DNA from: an uncultured Sulfitobacter sp.
GTDB lineage: Bacteria > Pseudomonadota > Alphaproteobacteria > Rhodobacterales > Rhodobacteraceae
Assembly (NCBI RefSeq): GCF_947500075.1
Contig: NZ_CANMQS010000004.1
Span: 372,001-436,000 of the forward strand
Direction of reading: 5' to 3'
Length of the DNA stretch: 64,000 nt
The notes under the pieces are model-generated. The model was given only the letters and a program-made list of their open reading frames with translations. It had not been told where the DNA came from and ran no database searches. Positions 47,595-56,037 of the stretch are shown here, in pieces (the first letter of the stretch is position 1; each line of letters begins with the position of its first letter). The position numbers were made by a program, and so were the translations under genes.

Positions 47595-47815
47595 GGTGCG
47601 GAAGGTATGCTGCACGTGCGACAGGTGCAAATGGTGTTTCAGGCGGCTCCAGGTCTTGTGAACCGCGATAACGGCGCTGCACCTTCACCAGAAACACTCT
47701 GTTTCCACCGATTTGTGGGCGTGACCCCGCTGCAATCGCAAAAAACCTTGCGCCAATTCGCCCCGTTGCTACCATTGCGTGCATATTTTTAAGCGATTTT
47801 CCATGGAGGCATGCA

Positions 47816-49225
47816 ATGAAGCAAGCCGTTGTGATCTTGCATGGCATGGGGGAACAGATCCCCATGCAGACCCTGAATTCCTTTGTCACCTCTGTCTGGA
47901 CCACGGACACCAGCCTGATTGACCCGGCCAGACCAGACCCCAATACCGGCGGGGCGCGACGGGGGAATGTGTCCTGGGCCAAACCCGACAGCCGCAATTC
48001 CTCAACCGAACTCCGGCGCATCACGACGGAGCGGGACAACGCCGGGAACTACACGGATTTCTACGAATACTACTGGGCCCACATGATGGAAGGCACCACC
48101 TGGGAGCATGTGCAGACCTGGATCAAGGATCTGCTGTTTCGCAATCCAGCGACACGGGTGCCGAAGCGGGTCTTTCATGCCTGGGTGGTGTTGTGGTTCC
48201 TGACGCTGGTGATCGGGGGCCTGACCCTTTGGGGGCTGTGGCCGAAGGCAGAGGATCCCAAGCCGTGGGTTGCGGTTGTTTCGGCGCTGCTGGGGGCGGT
48301 GGCCTCCGCTTTTGTGTCGGCGGTTCTGATCCGGCGGTTCGGTGATGTTGCACGCTATGTCAAAGCGCTGCCGCCGAATGTGGAAAAGCGGCATAGGATA
48401 CGGCAGACCGGTGTTGATCTGCTGGACCGGCTGATCACATCCGGCGATTACGAGCGCATCGTCGTCGTGGCGCATTCGCTGGGGACCATCGTGGCCTATG
48501 ACATCCTTGCGATGCTCTATGCGCAGCACAACCGCGTGCTGGATGACGGCACGCCCAAGGACATGCGCCAGCCGGAACGCCATGCGCTGGAGGAGATGAT
48601 CCGCGCGGCCGCCGCAGGTGGAGGAGGCCTTGATCTGGACGCGTATCAGGCGCAGCAGGGCAAGGCATTGGCCGAAGCGAAATCGCAGGGCAGCACGTGG
48701 ATCATCAGCGATTTTGTCACCCTCGGCGCGCCGCTGGCTCATGCGGAATTCCTGACCGCCGAAAGCCACGACGACCTGCGCGCGCGGCAGGAGGCCCGTC
48801 TGCTGCCGACCTGCCCCCCGGTGCTGGAATACGACGGGACCACCAAGCTGCGGCATTTCACCTACGCGGGGCACAAGGACCGCACACCCGAAGAGCGCCG
48901 CGTGCCGCATCATGCAGCGCTTTTTGCCTATACGCGCTGGACGAACCTGTACTCCGAGGAGAAAGCGATTCTGACCGGGGATCTGATCTCAGGCCCGGTG
49001 GCGGATGTGTTCGGGCTGGAAATGGACGGCACGACCCTGCAAGGGGTGCGCGACATTGCGGTCCTGCCCAAGCTGGACGGGCAGGGCGGGGTCGCCGCAG
49101 GGCACAAACGCAGCTTCTTTTCGCACAACAATTATTGGGCGCTGGACAAGGGCACGGAAACGGGCCGCGTGGAGGTGCCGCATCATATCTCAGAGCTGCG
49201 CCGGGCGTTGCGGATTTTGCAGTAG
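47816..49225 (+). CDS. Membrane-anchored alpha/beta-hydrolase, first gene of the HNH-ATPase operon
   Basis: 469 residues. The first strand VVILHGMGEQ is the oxyanion-hole beginning of many lipase-like hydrolases. The nucleophile elbow AHSLGTIVAYD has serine 221. Two membrane helices (about 122-141 and 151-172) interrupt the fold between strand 1 and the elbow. Late conserved-looking segments are FAYTRWTNLYS (about 370-380) and FSHNNYW with H437, candidate catalytic base. No signal peptide. Good ribosome-binding site (GGAGG at about 47803). It is nine bases from the HNH-ATPase gene, so co-expression is very likely. Function unknown; an acyl-ester or phospholipid target at the inner membrane is an inference. 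Confidence 0.8.
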   Translation: MKQAVVILHGMGEQIPMQTLNSFVTSVWTTDTSLIDPARPDPNTGGARRGNVSWAKPDSRNSSTELRRITTERDNAGNYTDFYEYYWAHMMEGTTWEHVQTWIKDLLFRNPATRVPKRVFHAWVVLWFLTLVIGGLTLWGLWPKAEDPKPWVAVVSALLGAVASAFVSAVLIRRFGDVARYVKALPPNVEKRHRIRQTGVDLLDRLITSGDYERIVVVAHSLGTIVAYDILAMLYAQHNRVLDDGTPKDMRQPERHALEEMIRAAAAGGGGLDLDAYQAQQGKALAEAKSQGSTWIISDFVTLGAPLAHAEFLTAESHDDLRARQEARLLPTCPPVLEYDGTTKLRHFTYAGHKDRTPEERRVPHHAALFAYTRWTNLYSEEKAILTGDLISGPVADVFGLEMDGTTLQGVRDIAVLPKLDGQGGVAAGHKRSFFSHNNYWALDKGTETGRVEVPHHISELRRALRILQ

Positions 49226-49234
49226 GGGGCGGGG

Positions 49235-51559
49235 ATGCGATTTATTGAACGTGAGGCTCTGACACCGCCGGAAATCCTGTTTGGTGACCGTGCGGAGCAG
49301 GCGCGGATGGATGTGCAGGCCTTCATTGAGCAGACCTACTCCAAAGGCGGCACACGCCGCGCCCCGGAGCCCTATTGGCTGGATGACGACGCCGAATTTC
49401 AGCAGGCGATGGCCGCGCAGTTTCATCATCAATGTGCCTATTGCGAAAGTGAGGCGCCGTTTGACCCGGACGGCTCTGGCGGGGTGATTGGCCGGCACCG
49501 GCCGCAGGCCTTGGCGCAGGATGAGAAAGGGAACACGGAACTGCTGGCCTATGCCTGGCTGATGTATGATTGGGAGAACCTGCTGTGGCTCTGCCCGGAG
49601 TGCGCGCGCCGCAAGGGCAACCTCTTTTACGTTGAGAACACGCGCGGGGAACCCTCAATGCCAGTCGCGGTTCTGCGCGAGACCGAAGGCGAGCTGATGC
49701 TGGACCCGTGTTTCTATCACCCGCAGCAGCATCTGATTTTCAATGTTGGCGGCGCGATCTCGTGGAAGACAAGCAGCGGGCGCGCGACGATGGATACGCT
49801 TGAGCTGAACCGGAGCGAGCTTTTCTATCGGCGGCGTGATGCGGTCAGGGATGTGGCCCAACAGCTTGCTGATCTGACGTCGTGGCACGGAGAAAGTGAT
49901 ACGCTGGCAGGGGCGCTGCGGGATCCGGATACACCGGACCCACTGCCGCCGCACTCAGGGGCCGCAACATGGGCCATTTTCGAATTCGCTGCCAACCGGT
50001 CCATGGTTTTTGATGGAGTTGTGGGGTTCCTGACAGCCTTTGAGGAACTTGGCACGGACGGACGAACCGCCTTCGTCAACGATCTGAAGGATCAAACGAT
50101 CCTCTGGACGCCTCACGATGAAAAAGAAACCAGTGAGCCTGTGAGCTACAAGACTAGCAGTTCGGGGATTCGCTCTAAGGTTGGGGTGGGGAAAGCAACA
50201 GGCCAATTCAAAAAGCATAATCGCACCCCAAACGTCCAAACCCTGCCCAACGCGCTCAAACCCATCACGCGGGTCAAGATCGACAACTTCAAGGCCCTGC
50301 GGAGCATTGCCTTTGCCTTGCCTGACAAGGTGCCGGATACAGAGCAGTCTCCCTGCATGTTGCTGCTGGGGGAAAACGCCATGGGCAAGTCATCTGTGCT
50401 GGAGGCGATGGCGCTGGCCGTGATTGGCGCGCGGGAAGCCGGAGAACTGGATCAGGCGTTGAAGGACGAGGATATCTCGCCCATGGGGTTGATCCACCGG
50501 CCTGATCCCTATTTCTGGGACCAGACGGCGGACAGCATGTGTGTCCAGCTTGGGTTTCTGGATTCGACGGCTGATGTCAGCCTCGACGCCAAAGCGGGTG
50601 ATGCGGCTTTTTCAGGCAGTCAGGACTGCGCCAAGGTTGTGCTGGCCTACGGCCCGCGCCGCTATTTCACCTCGCGCAAGACCCGCCGTCTGCGCGCGCC
50701 CGCCTACAGGGTGCGGTCCCTGTTTGATCCGATGGACATGATCGCAAACCCGATCCACTGGCTGACCACGCTCAAGGACCCGGAATTCTTCGCCGCGGCC
50801 CGCGCCTTGCGGGAGGTGCTGATGCTGGATGATGAGGACGATTTTGAGCGCGATGATGATCCCGATACGCCCGGCCAGATCTACATCTCGCAGAATGGCC
50901 AGCGGGTGGCGATGAAGGACCTCTCCGTCGGGTTCAAATCCGTCATTGCGATGGTCACTGATATCATCCGCGAGATGCTCTATCACTTCGACAATCTGGA
51001 ATTTGCCAGCGGTGTGGTTTTCGTCGATGAGATCGAGACGCACCTGCATCCGCGCTGGAAGATGCGCATCATGACCCTGCTGCGCCGCGCGTTCCCCAAG
51101 GTGCAGTTCATCGTCACCACCCATGACCCCCTGTGCCTGCAAGGCATGTACGACGGGGAGGTTTTCGTGCTGCACCGCGCACCGGAGACGGACCATGTGG
51201 AACCGGTCAGTGATCTGCCGTCGATCCGCGGCATGCGGGCGGAACAGATCCTGACGTCTGAATTCTTCGGACTGGGATCCACGGACCCGGAAACCGATGC
51301 ACGGCTGGCGCGCTATAATCATCTGGCCGCACAGATTGAAACGCTGTCAGAGACCGAGCGGCGGGAACTGGAGCGTTTGCGCGCAGAATTGGACGACGGC
51401 ATGGTGCTGGGCTCTACCTTGCGCGAACAGGCCTATGCCGAAGCCCTGAAGGAGCGTAACGCGCAGCGGCAGGTCCGCCCGACAAAGGCGCGCTCGCCCC
51501 GCCGCGCGGATCTGAAGACAGAATTTGCCAGCCTGTTTGAGACGGATCCGCAGCCATGA
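49235..51559 (+). CDS. HNH nuclease fused to SMC/ABC-type AAA ATPase (Septu-like)
   Basis: 774 residues. Residues 60-130 have an HNH/zinc-knuckle pattern: CAYC (67-70), RHRP (87-90), WENLLWLC (113-120) and CPEC (120-123). Residues 345-650 form an ABC-type ATPase like those in OLD, RecF and PtuA proteins: GENAMGKSS (Walker A, 379-387), LSVGFKS (signature, 563-569), VVFVDEIETHLHP (Walker B with D598-E599) and TTHDP (H-loop, H630). A coiled-coil tail (about 690-740) and a basic C-terminus follow. In Septu, ATPase PtuA and HNH protein PtuB are separate; here an HNH is fused to the ATPase, with another HNH gene next. No family name is known to me for this fusion. Confidence 0.85.
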   Translation: MRFIEREALTPPEILFGDRAEQARMDVQAFIEQTYSKGGTRRAPEPYWLDDDAEFQQAMAAQFHHQCAYCESEAPFDPDGSGGVIGRHRPQALAQDEKGNTELLAYAWLMYDWENLLWLCPECARRKGNLFYVENTRGEPSMPVAVLRETEGELMLDPCFYHPQQHLIFNVGGAISWKTSSGRATMDTLELNRSELFYRRRDAVRDVAQQLADLTSWHGESDTLAGALRDPDTPDPLPPHSGAATWAIFEFAANRSMVFDGVVGFLTAFEELGTDGRTAFVNDLKDQTILWTPHDEKETSEPVSYKTSSSGIRSKVGVGKATGQFKKHNRTPNVQTLPNALKPITRVKIDNFKALRSIAFALPDKVPDTEQSPCMLLLGENAMGKSSVLEAMALAVIGAREAGELDQALKDEDISPMGLIHRPDPYFWDQTADSMCVQLGFLDSTADVSLDAKAGDAAFSGSQDCAKVVLAYGPRRYFTSRKTRRLRAPAYRVRSLFDPMDMIANPIHWLTTLKDPEFFAAARALREVLMLDDEDDFERDDDPDTPGQIYISQNGQRVAMKDLSVGFKSVIAMVTDIIREMLYHFDNLEFASGVVFVDEIETHLHPRWKMRIMTLLRRAFPKVQFIVTTHDPLCLQGMYDGEVFVLHRAPETDHVEPVSDLPSIRGMRAEQILTSEFFGLGSTDPETDARLARYNHLAAQIETLSETERRELERLRAELDDGMVLGSTLREQAYAEALKERNAQRQVRPTKARSPRRADLKTEFASLFETDPQP

Positions 51560-52479
51560 TCAAGGTCGAACGCACCAGATGCCCCGACCAGCTGAACCCG
51601 GCGATGCACAATCAGATCGGCCCCACCGAGCTGCGCAAGGTGACCGACAAGATGGCGCGGGGCGAAAAGCTGCTGGGGGATGATTTCCGGGCCTACCGCC
51701 ATCCCGATGTGCGCGAGGCGCTGCGGGAAATGAGCTTTGGCAAATGCGTTTATTGCGAGAGCAAGATCGCAGGGTCGCAGGACACGGATGTGGAACACTA
51801 CCGCCCCAAGAAAGGGGTGACCGAGGCCGACAAGGCCGGGATCGCCCATGAGGGCTATTGGTGGCTTGCGATGGTCTGGGAAAACCTTGTGCTGTCGTGC
51901 ATGCATTGCAATCAGATGCGCTCCACCCTCGTGATTATCCCCGATGATCTGGAGACGGAGGAGGAATTCAGGGAGTTTCTCATGCGCGCGCCGGAAAGCC
52001 GGGCAGGAAAGAAGAACGCCTTTCCAACACAGGGTAATGTCTGGGTCACGACCCCGGACGGGGATTTAAGGGACGAAAAACCGCTGATCCTGAACCCGGT
52101 GGATGACACGCCGGAGGACCATCTTGAATGGGTGCTGTTCAAAGGCGCCTCCACCGTGCGGGCCAGAAACAACAGCCCCGAAGGGGAGGCGACGCGCAGC
52201 ATTCTGGGCCTGAACCGCCGCTGGCTGGAGGAAGACAGGCGCATTCATCTGCTGGAGATGCGCGAAGACCGCAATGATATCATCGCCGCCATCAACAACT
52301 GGATCGAGGTTGAGGATGAAGATGCCCGCCGCCGCTTCAAGGCAACCGCCGACCGGGCCATCGCGCGGCTTATGGAAAAGAAGAAACCGCACAGGCCCTT
52401 TGCCGGCATGGCCAGCGCGTTTGTAAAGCTTGTTCAGGGGGAAGTGGCGCAGATGATGCAGCCGCCGGTGGAGGGGTAA
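51556..52479 (+). CDS. HNH endonuclease-like protein (PtuB/TIGR02646-like)
   Basis: 307 residues. The HNH zinc core is FGKCVYC (C64, C67), DVEHYRPK (79-86, likely active-site histidine H81), then VWENLVLSCMHCNQ (W108, C115, C118, N119). ILNPVDDTPEDHL and an Arg/Lys-rich helical C-terminal half match small HNH proteins found beside PtuA-like ATPases or retrons. The ATG overlaps the ATPase stop (ATGA), so translation is coupled. Predicted to be the main nuclease of the operon; not demonstrated. Confidence 0.85.
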   Translation: MIKVERTRCPDQLNPAMHNQIGPTELRKVTDKMARGEKLLGDDFRAYRHPDVREALREMSFGKCVYCESKIAGSQDTDVEHYRPKKGVTEADKAGIAHEGYWWLAMVWENLVLSCMHCNQMRSTLVIIPDDLETEEEFREFLMRAPESRAGKKNAFPTQGNVWVTTPDGDLRDEKPLILNPVDDTPEDHLEWVLFKGASTVRARNNSPEGEATRSILGLNRRWLEEDRRIHLLEMREDRNDIIAAINNWIEVEDEDARRRFKATADRAIARLMEKKKPHRPFAGMASAFVKLVQGEVAQMMQPPVEG

Positions 52480-52865
52480 GGGACGCTCAAGGCATTTCAT
52501 GCAGGCGCTGATGCCGTCCCAGATCTCCGGCTTCTGAGTGCTGTAGGTCAACGGCGGCTGCCGGGTGAACCGGTTTTCCAGCTGGGCCAGCCATTCCTCC
52601 GGCATCTCAGCCCGAAGGTGACGGGCAAGGCAGCGACGATCTGCTCTGTCTTCTGATCAAAGCGTTAGGGGTGACTTGCTCCACGCGCAGGCTGACTTGG
52701 CGCGGCGCGCATGCCCAAGGGTGATGATCTGTCGTCTTCATGGATTGGGATCTTTGATGTCAAGAAACCTGAGCGCAAGAGGCTCGATGCGGCGCAAGGG
52801 GCCACGGGGGCCGCTTGCAGCATCCAATACCCCGAAGATGCGCTGTTTGAGTAAGGCCTGCGCCC
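52480..52865. other. Gap with a possible decayed coding fragment
   Basis: 386 bases without a sound gene. On the minus strand about 52636-52497 can be read as a protein-like stretch containing AEMPEEWLAQLENRF and QKPEIWDGISACMKC. A neighbouring frame (about 52655-52610) gives DQKTEQIVAALP, so a frameshifted remnant is plausible. No family recognised. The rest shows no feature. Confidence 0.35.
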
Positions 52866-53705
52866 TCAGCTTGCTGGCTTGATCCGCATGTGGCGCGCGG
52901 CATCCGCATCTGAAATGGCCCGCTCCGCGTATCCGTATGTGCCCTCTGTTCGAAGCTCTGTGGCGGCGCGGACCATTTCGCCCAAGGCGGCACGGGCAAG
53001 AGAGCCCCCCGTGCTGATCCGCCGGACACCCGCGGCAGAGAGGTCGGCCACCGATGCGGTTCCCGCTGTCAGCCCGACCACCACGTTGACCGGAACGGAA
53101 ACGGATTGGCACACTCGGCGGATGCTTTCCAGATCCGGCAGGCCGGGGGCATAGACGACGTCCGCGCCAACCGCTTCAAAGGCCTGAAGCCGACGGATCG
53201 TGTCGTCCAGATCCGGGCGGCCATAGAGGAAATTCTCTGCCCGCGCAGTCACCAGAAAGTCGGGTGATGTCTTTGCCGCCACGGCAGCGGCAATGCGGTC
53301 AACGGCGTGGTCAAAGCCGTAGATCGGGGTGTCTGGATCGCCGGTTGCATCCTCGATCGCGCCACCGCACAGGCCGATGTCTCCGGCCTCTTTGACGGTC
53401 TGCGCGCAGGCGTCGGGGGATGCCCCAAACCCGTTTTCCAGATCGGCAGAAACGGGCAATACGGTCGCCTCCACAATGGATCTGGCATTATCCAGCACCT
53501 GTTCCCGAGACAGGGACCCACTGGAATCGCGCAGCCCCATGGAAAAGGCGAGGCCTGCACTGGTGGTCGCCAATGCGCTGAACCCCAGCCCTGCCAGAAT
53601 GCGGGCGGTCCCGGCGTCCCAGGCGTTTGGCATCACAAGAGCCTGCGGACCCTTGTGCATTCGCCGGAACAAGGTCCGCCTGGAGGCGTGCTGGTCTGGG
53701 GGCAT
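52866..53705 (-). CDS. Isocitrate lyase/PEP mutase family enzyme
   Basis: 279-residue TIM-barrel lyase. The N-terminal MPNAWDAGTARILAGLGF, the metal region VSADLENGFG and the flexible-loop region GGAIEDATGDP place it in the broad ICL/PEPM family. The PEP mutase motif EDKxxxxxNS is absent, so phosphonate synthesis is unlikely. Relatives cleave C-C bonds in 2-methylisocitrate, dimethylmalate or oxaloacetate. The start at 53705 follows GGAAGGAA. Divergent from a LysR gene that probably regulates it. Confidence 0.8.
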   Translation of the reverse strand: MPPDQHASRRTLFRRMHKGPQALVMPNAWDAGTARILAGLGFSALATTSAGLAFSMGLRDSSGSLSREQVLDNARSIVEATVLPVSADLENGFGASPDACAQTVKEAGDIGLCGGAIEDATGDPDTPIYGFDHAVDRIAAAVAAKTSPDFLVTARAENFLYGRPDLDDTIRRLQAFEAVGADVVYAPGLPDLESIRRVCQSVSVPVNVVVGLTAGTASVADLSAAGVRRISTGGSLARAALGEMVRAATELRTEGTYGYAERAISDADAARHMRIKPAS

Positions 53706-53918
53706 GATTGTCCGTTCCTTCCGAGGGAGTGGGTGGTGAAGCGGGGCAGCTGCGCAGGTATGCGCTGCAACCCCTCCAATGGGTTTAATCCGGGTGGCTT
53801 CAAACATCGAGCGGGCCAGAAGAGTGAGCATGGGACGTACCTCCACCCCTTGGATAGAGGGTTTCTATATATTTCAGAAACGAATTATATTGTTCAACGT
53901 GATGAGAAAATCTAATGT

Positions 53919-54872
53919 ATGGCCATGAAACGGGATCTTGAGATCGACCTGCTGCGCGCTTTCGTTGCGGTTGCAGCACACCAGAATTTCACCCACGCCG
54001 CGCGCGATGTGGGGCGCACACAATCGGCGGTCAGTCTCCAGATCAAGCGGTTGGAAGAGATCGTGGGCAAGCGGCTCTTTGACCGCAGCAGACAATCGGT
54101 TTCCATCACCCATGCAGGGGAGAGCCTGCTGGTCTATGCCCACCGCATTCTGGCTGCCAATGATGCGGCACTCTCTCACATCCAGCGGCCAGAGGCCGAA
54201 GGCCGCGTGCGCATTGGCGCGCCGGATGATTATGCCACCTACCTGTTGCCGCCCATACTGTCCGCTATCGCCAAAGACCATCCACGCCTGCAATTCGAGG
54301 TGACATGTGACAATGCCGTGGACCTTCTGAAACGACTGGACAGTGACGATCTGGACGTGGTGGTTGCCACGCACCACGCGGATGCAGCCCTGGGCCAGAT
54401 CGCGCGGCATGAGCCGTTGCATTGGGTGGCCGCTCCGACCTATGTGGATGATCCGGATGCGGAATTGGCGATGGTGCTGTTTCCAACAGGCTGTGTGTGC
54501 CGGGACATTGCGCTGGACGCTCTCAAGCAGATCGACCGGCCCTGGCGCATCGCCTATTCCACCCGCAGCATCGGGTTGATGGAGCAGGCGATGCTTGAAA
54601 TGCCATCCGTTTCGGTGATGGAGGCATCGGTCATTCCCGCCAGCCTCAAGGTCATCGACGGGCAGACGGGATTTCCTGCGCTGTCAGAGGTCGTCATCTC
54701 CGTGCATCAGGCGCACAACCGGGCACCACAGGTTGGCCTGGTGGCAGATGCCTTGCGGTTGAGATTGGGGCGTCATGGGGTGCGCGGTGAACGCAGATCC
54801 ATGCCAACGATGCCGTCTGCCGGGAGAAGGGGGAGGCATGGCCTGACGACTGACCCCGAAGTCATTTCGTAG
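53919..54872 (+). CDS. LysR-family transcriptional regulator
   Basis: 317 residues. The HTH contains AHQNFTHAARDVGRTQSAVSLQIKRLEE (residues 20-47), and the effector domain follows with GRVRIGAPDDYATYLLPPIL. It is divergent from the ICL/PEPM gene across 213 bases. The ATG at 53919 and an in-frame one at 53925 both lack a clear ribosome-binding site. The C-terminal 40 residues are Arg-rich and atypical. Effector unknown. Confidence 0.85.
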   Translation: MAMKRDLEIDLLRAFVAVAAHQNFTHAARDVGRTQSAVSLQIKRLEEIVGKRLFDRSRQSVSITHAGESLLVYAHRILAANDAALSHIQRPEAEGRVRIGAPDDYATYLLPPILSAIAKDHPRLQFEVTCDNAVDLLKRLDSDDLDVVVATHHADAALGQIARHEPLHWVAAPTYVDDPDAELAMVLFPTGCVCRDIALDALKQIDRPWRIAYSTRSIGLMEQAMLEMPSVSVMEASVIPASLKVIDGQTGFPALSEVVISVHQAHNRAPQVGLVADALRLRLGRHGVRGERRSMPTMPSAGRRGRHGLTTDPEVIS

Positions 54873-54897
54873 ATGCAGCAGCGCCAACCCGTTGGGA

Positions 54898-56037
54898 TCA
54901 CCCCCAGCCCGCTTCGCGCAGCGCGTCTACCAGCGTAGCGGCGGGCAGGGCGACGGGGCTTGATTTCATTGATGAACTCGCAGCGGAGCTTTCCGCGATC
55001 TCAAGCAGCAGCGCGGGAGAGAGCGGCGCCTCCGGCTCGGGCAGGCCGTAGTCACGCGCCCAGGTGCCCAGCCCGTCGATATCGCAGCCAAGGGCGGCAA
55101 GGCACCAGCCGTCAATCTCTGCGATGCGGCGGGCCGTTGTGCTGTCTGGTTGCGCGGCAGCGCGGACCGCGCGCAGGATCGGGGCCAGCAGCTGGCCGCA
55201 AATGGCACCATGGGGCGCGCCTGTCTGGCCGCCCAGAACACCGGCGATCCCGTGAACGGCCCCCAACCCTGCATTGGCCAAGGCAATGCCGCTGAGATGC
55301 GCAACCAGCGCAAGCGTGTCGCGGGCATCGGGGTCCTCGGCAGTTGCAAGCGTTGCGAGCGCCGTAAACCCCCTTGGGATGGCGTCCCGGCACAAGGCGT
55401 CTGTCACCGGGTTTGCACGGGCGGAGAGATAGGGCTCAATCACCTGGGTGACCGCGTCCATGCCGCTGGCCATCGTCACTGCGCGTGGCGTGCCATCGGT
55501 CAGGCTAGGATCGATGATGGCAAGCGATGGCACCATCGCGGCATCGCGCAGGCTGACCTTGCGGCCTTCGGCAGGCACGCTGATCACGGCGTTCTTGGTG
55601 GCTTCCGATCCGGTGCCGGAGGTCGTGGGCAAGGCAACACAGGGCAGCGGCGCGGCAGTGAGCGGCAGGCCCTTGCCGACCACTTCAAGGTGTTCCAGCG
55701 GATCGGGATCGGGCGCGGGGATCAGGGCGGCAAGCGCTTTGCCCAGATCAACCGCCGCACCGCCGCCCATCGCAATCACCGCGTCAGGCTGCATGTCGCG
55801 GGCGCGGGCCAATGCTGCCACCAACATGTCCAGATCGGGTTCACCTGCGCAGGTTTCATGATGCAAGGTCGCGCCCTGTGCCTTTAGCGCTTCCATCAGC
55901 GGCCCGGCACGTGTCTGGCTGCGCCCAGTGACAAAGACAAACCGGGTGCCAAAGGACAGGATGTCCGGCACGGCTGCCAGGGCCTCCCCCCGGCCGAAAC
56001 GCAGACGAGGGGGCAGGGTGAGGGAAAAGGGCGTCAT
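54898..56037 (-). CDS. Iron-containing alcohol dehydrogenase
   Basis: 379-residue family III dehydrogenase. NAD site GGGAAVDLGKALAAL, conserved PTTSGTGSEATKNAVI, and the iron/zinc histidines in AVHGIAGVLGGQTGAPHG. It is coupled to the upstream TPP-enzyme gene by an ATGA overlap, so it may reduce the aldehyde that enzyme makes, or oxidise an alcohol that feeds it. Maleylacetate reductases and glycerol-type dehydrogenases are in the same family. Start at 56037 chosen from the overlap. Confidence 0.85.
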   Translation of the reverse strand: MTPFSLTLPPRLRFGRGEALAAVPDILSFGTRFVFVTGRSQTRAGPLMEALKAQGATLHHETCAGEPDLDMLVAALARARDMQPDAVIAMGGGAAVDLGKALAALIPAPDPDPLEHLEVVGKGLPLTAAPLPCVALPTTSGTGSEATKNAVISVPAEGRKVSLRDAAMVPSLAIIDPSLTDGTPRAVTMASGMDAVTQVIEPYLSARANPVTDALCRDAIPRGFTALATLATAEDPDARDTLALVAHLSGIALANAGLGAVHGIAGVLGGQTGAPHGAICGQLLAPILRAVRAAAQPDSTTARRIAEIDGWCLAALGCDIDGLGTWARDYGLPEPEAPLSPALLLEIAESSAASSSMKSSPVALPAATLVDALREAGWG

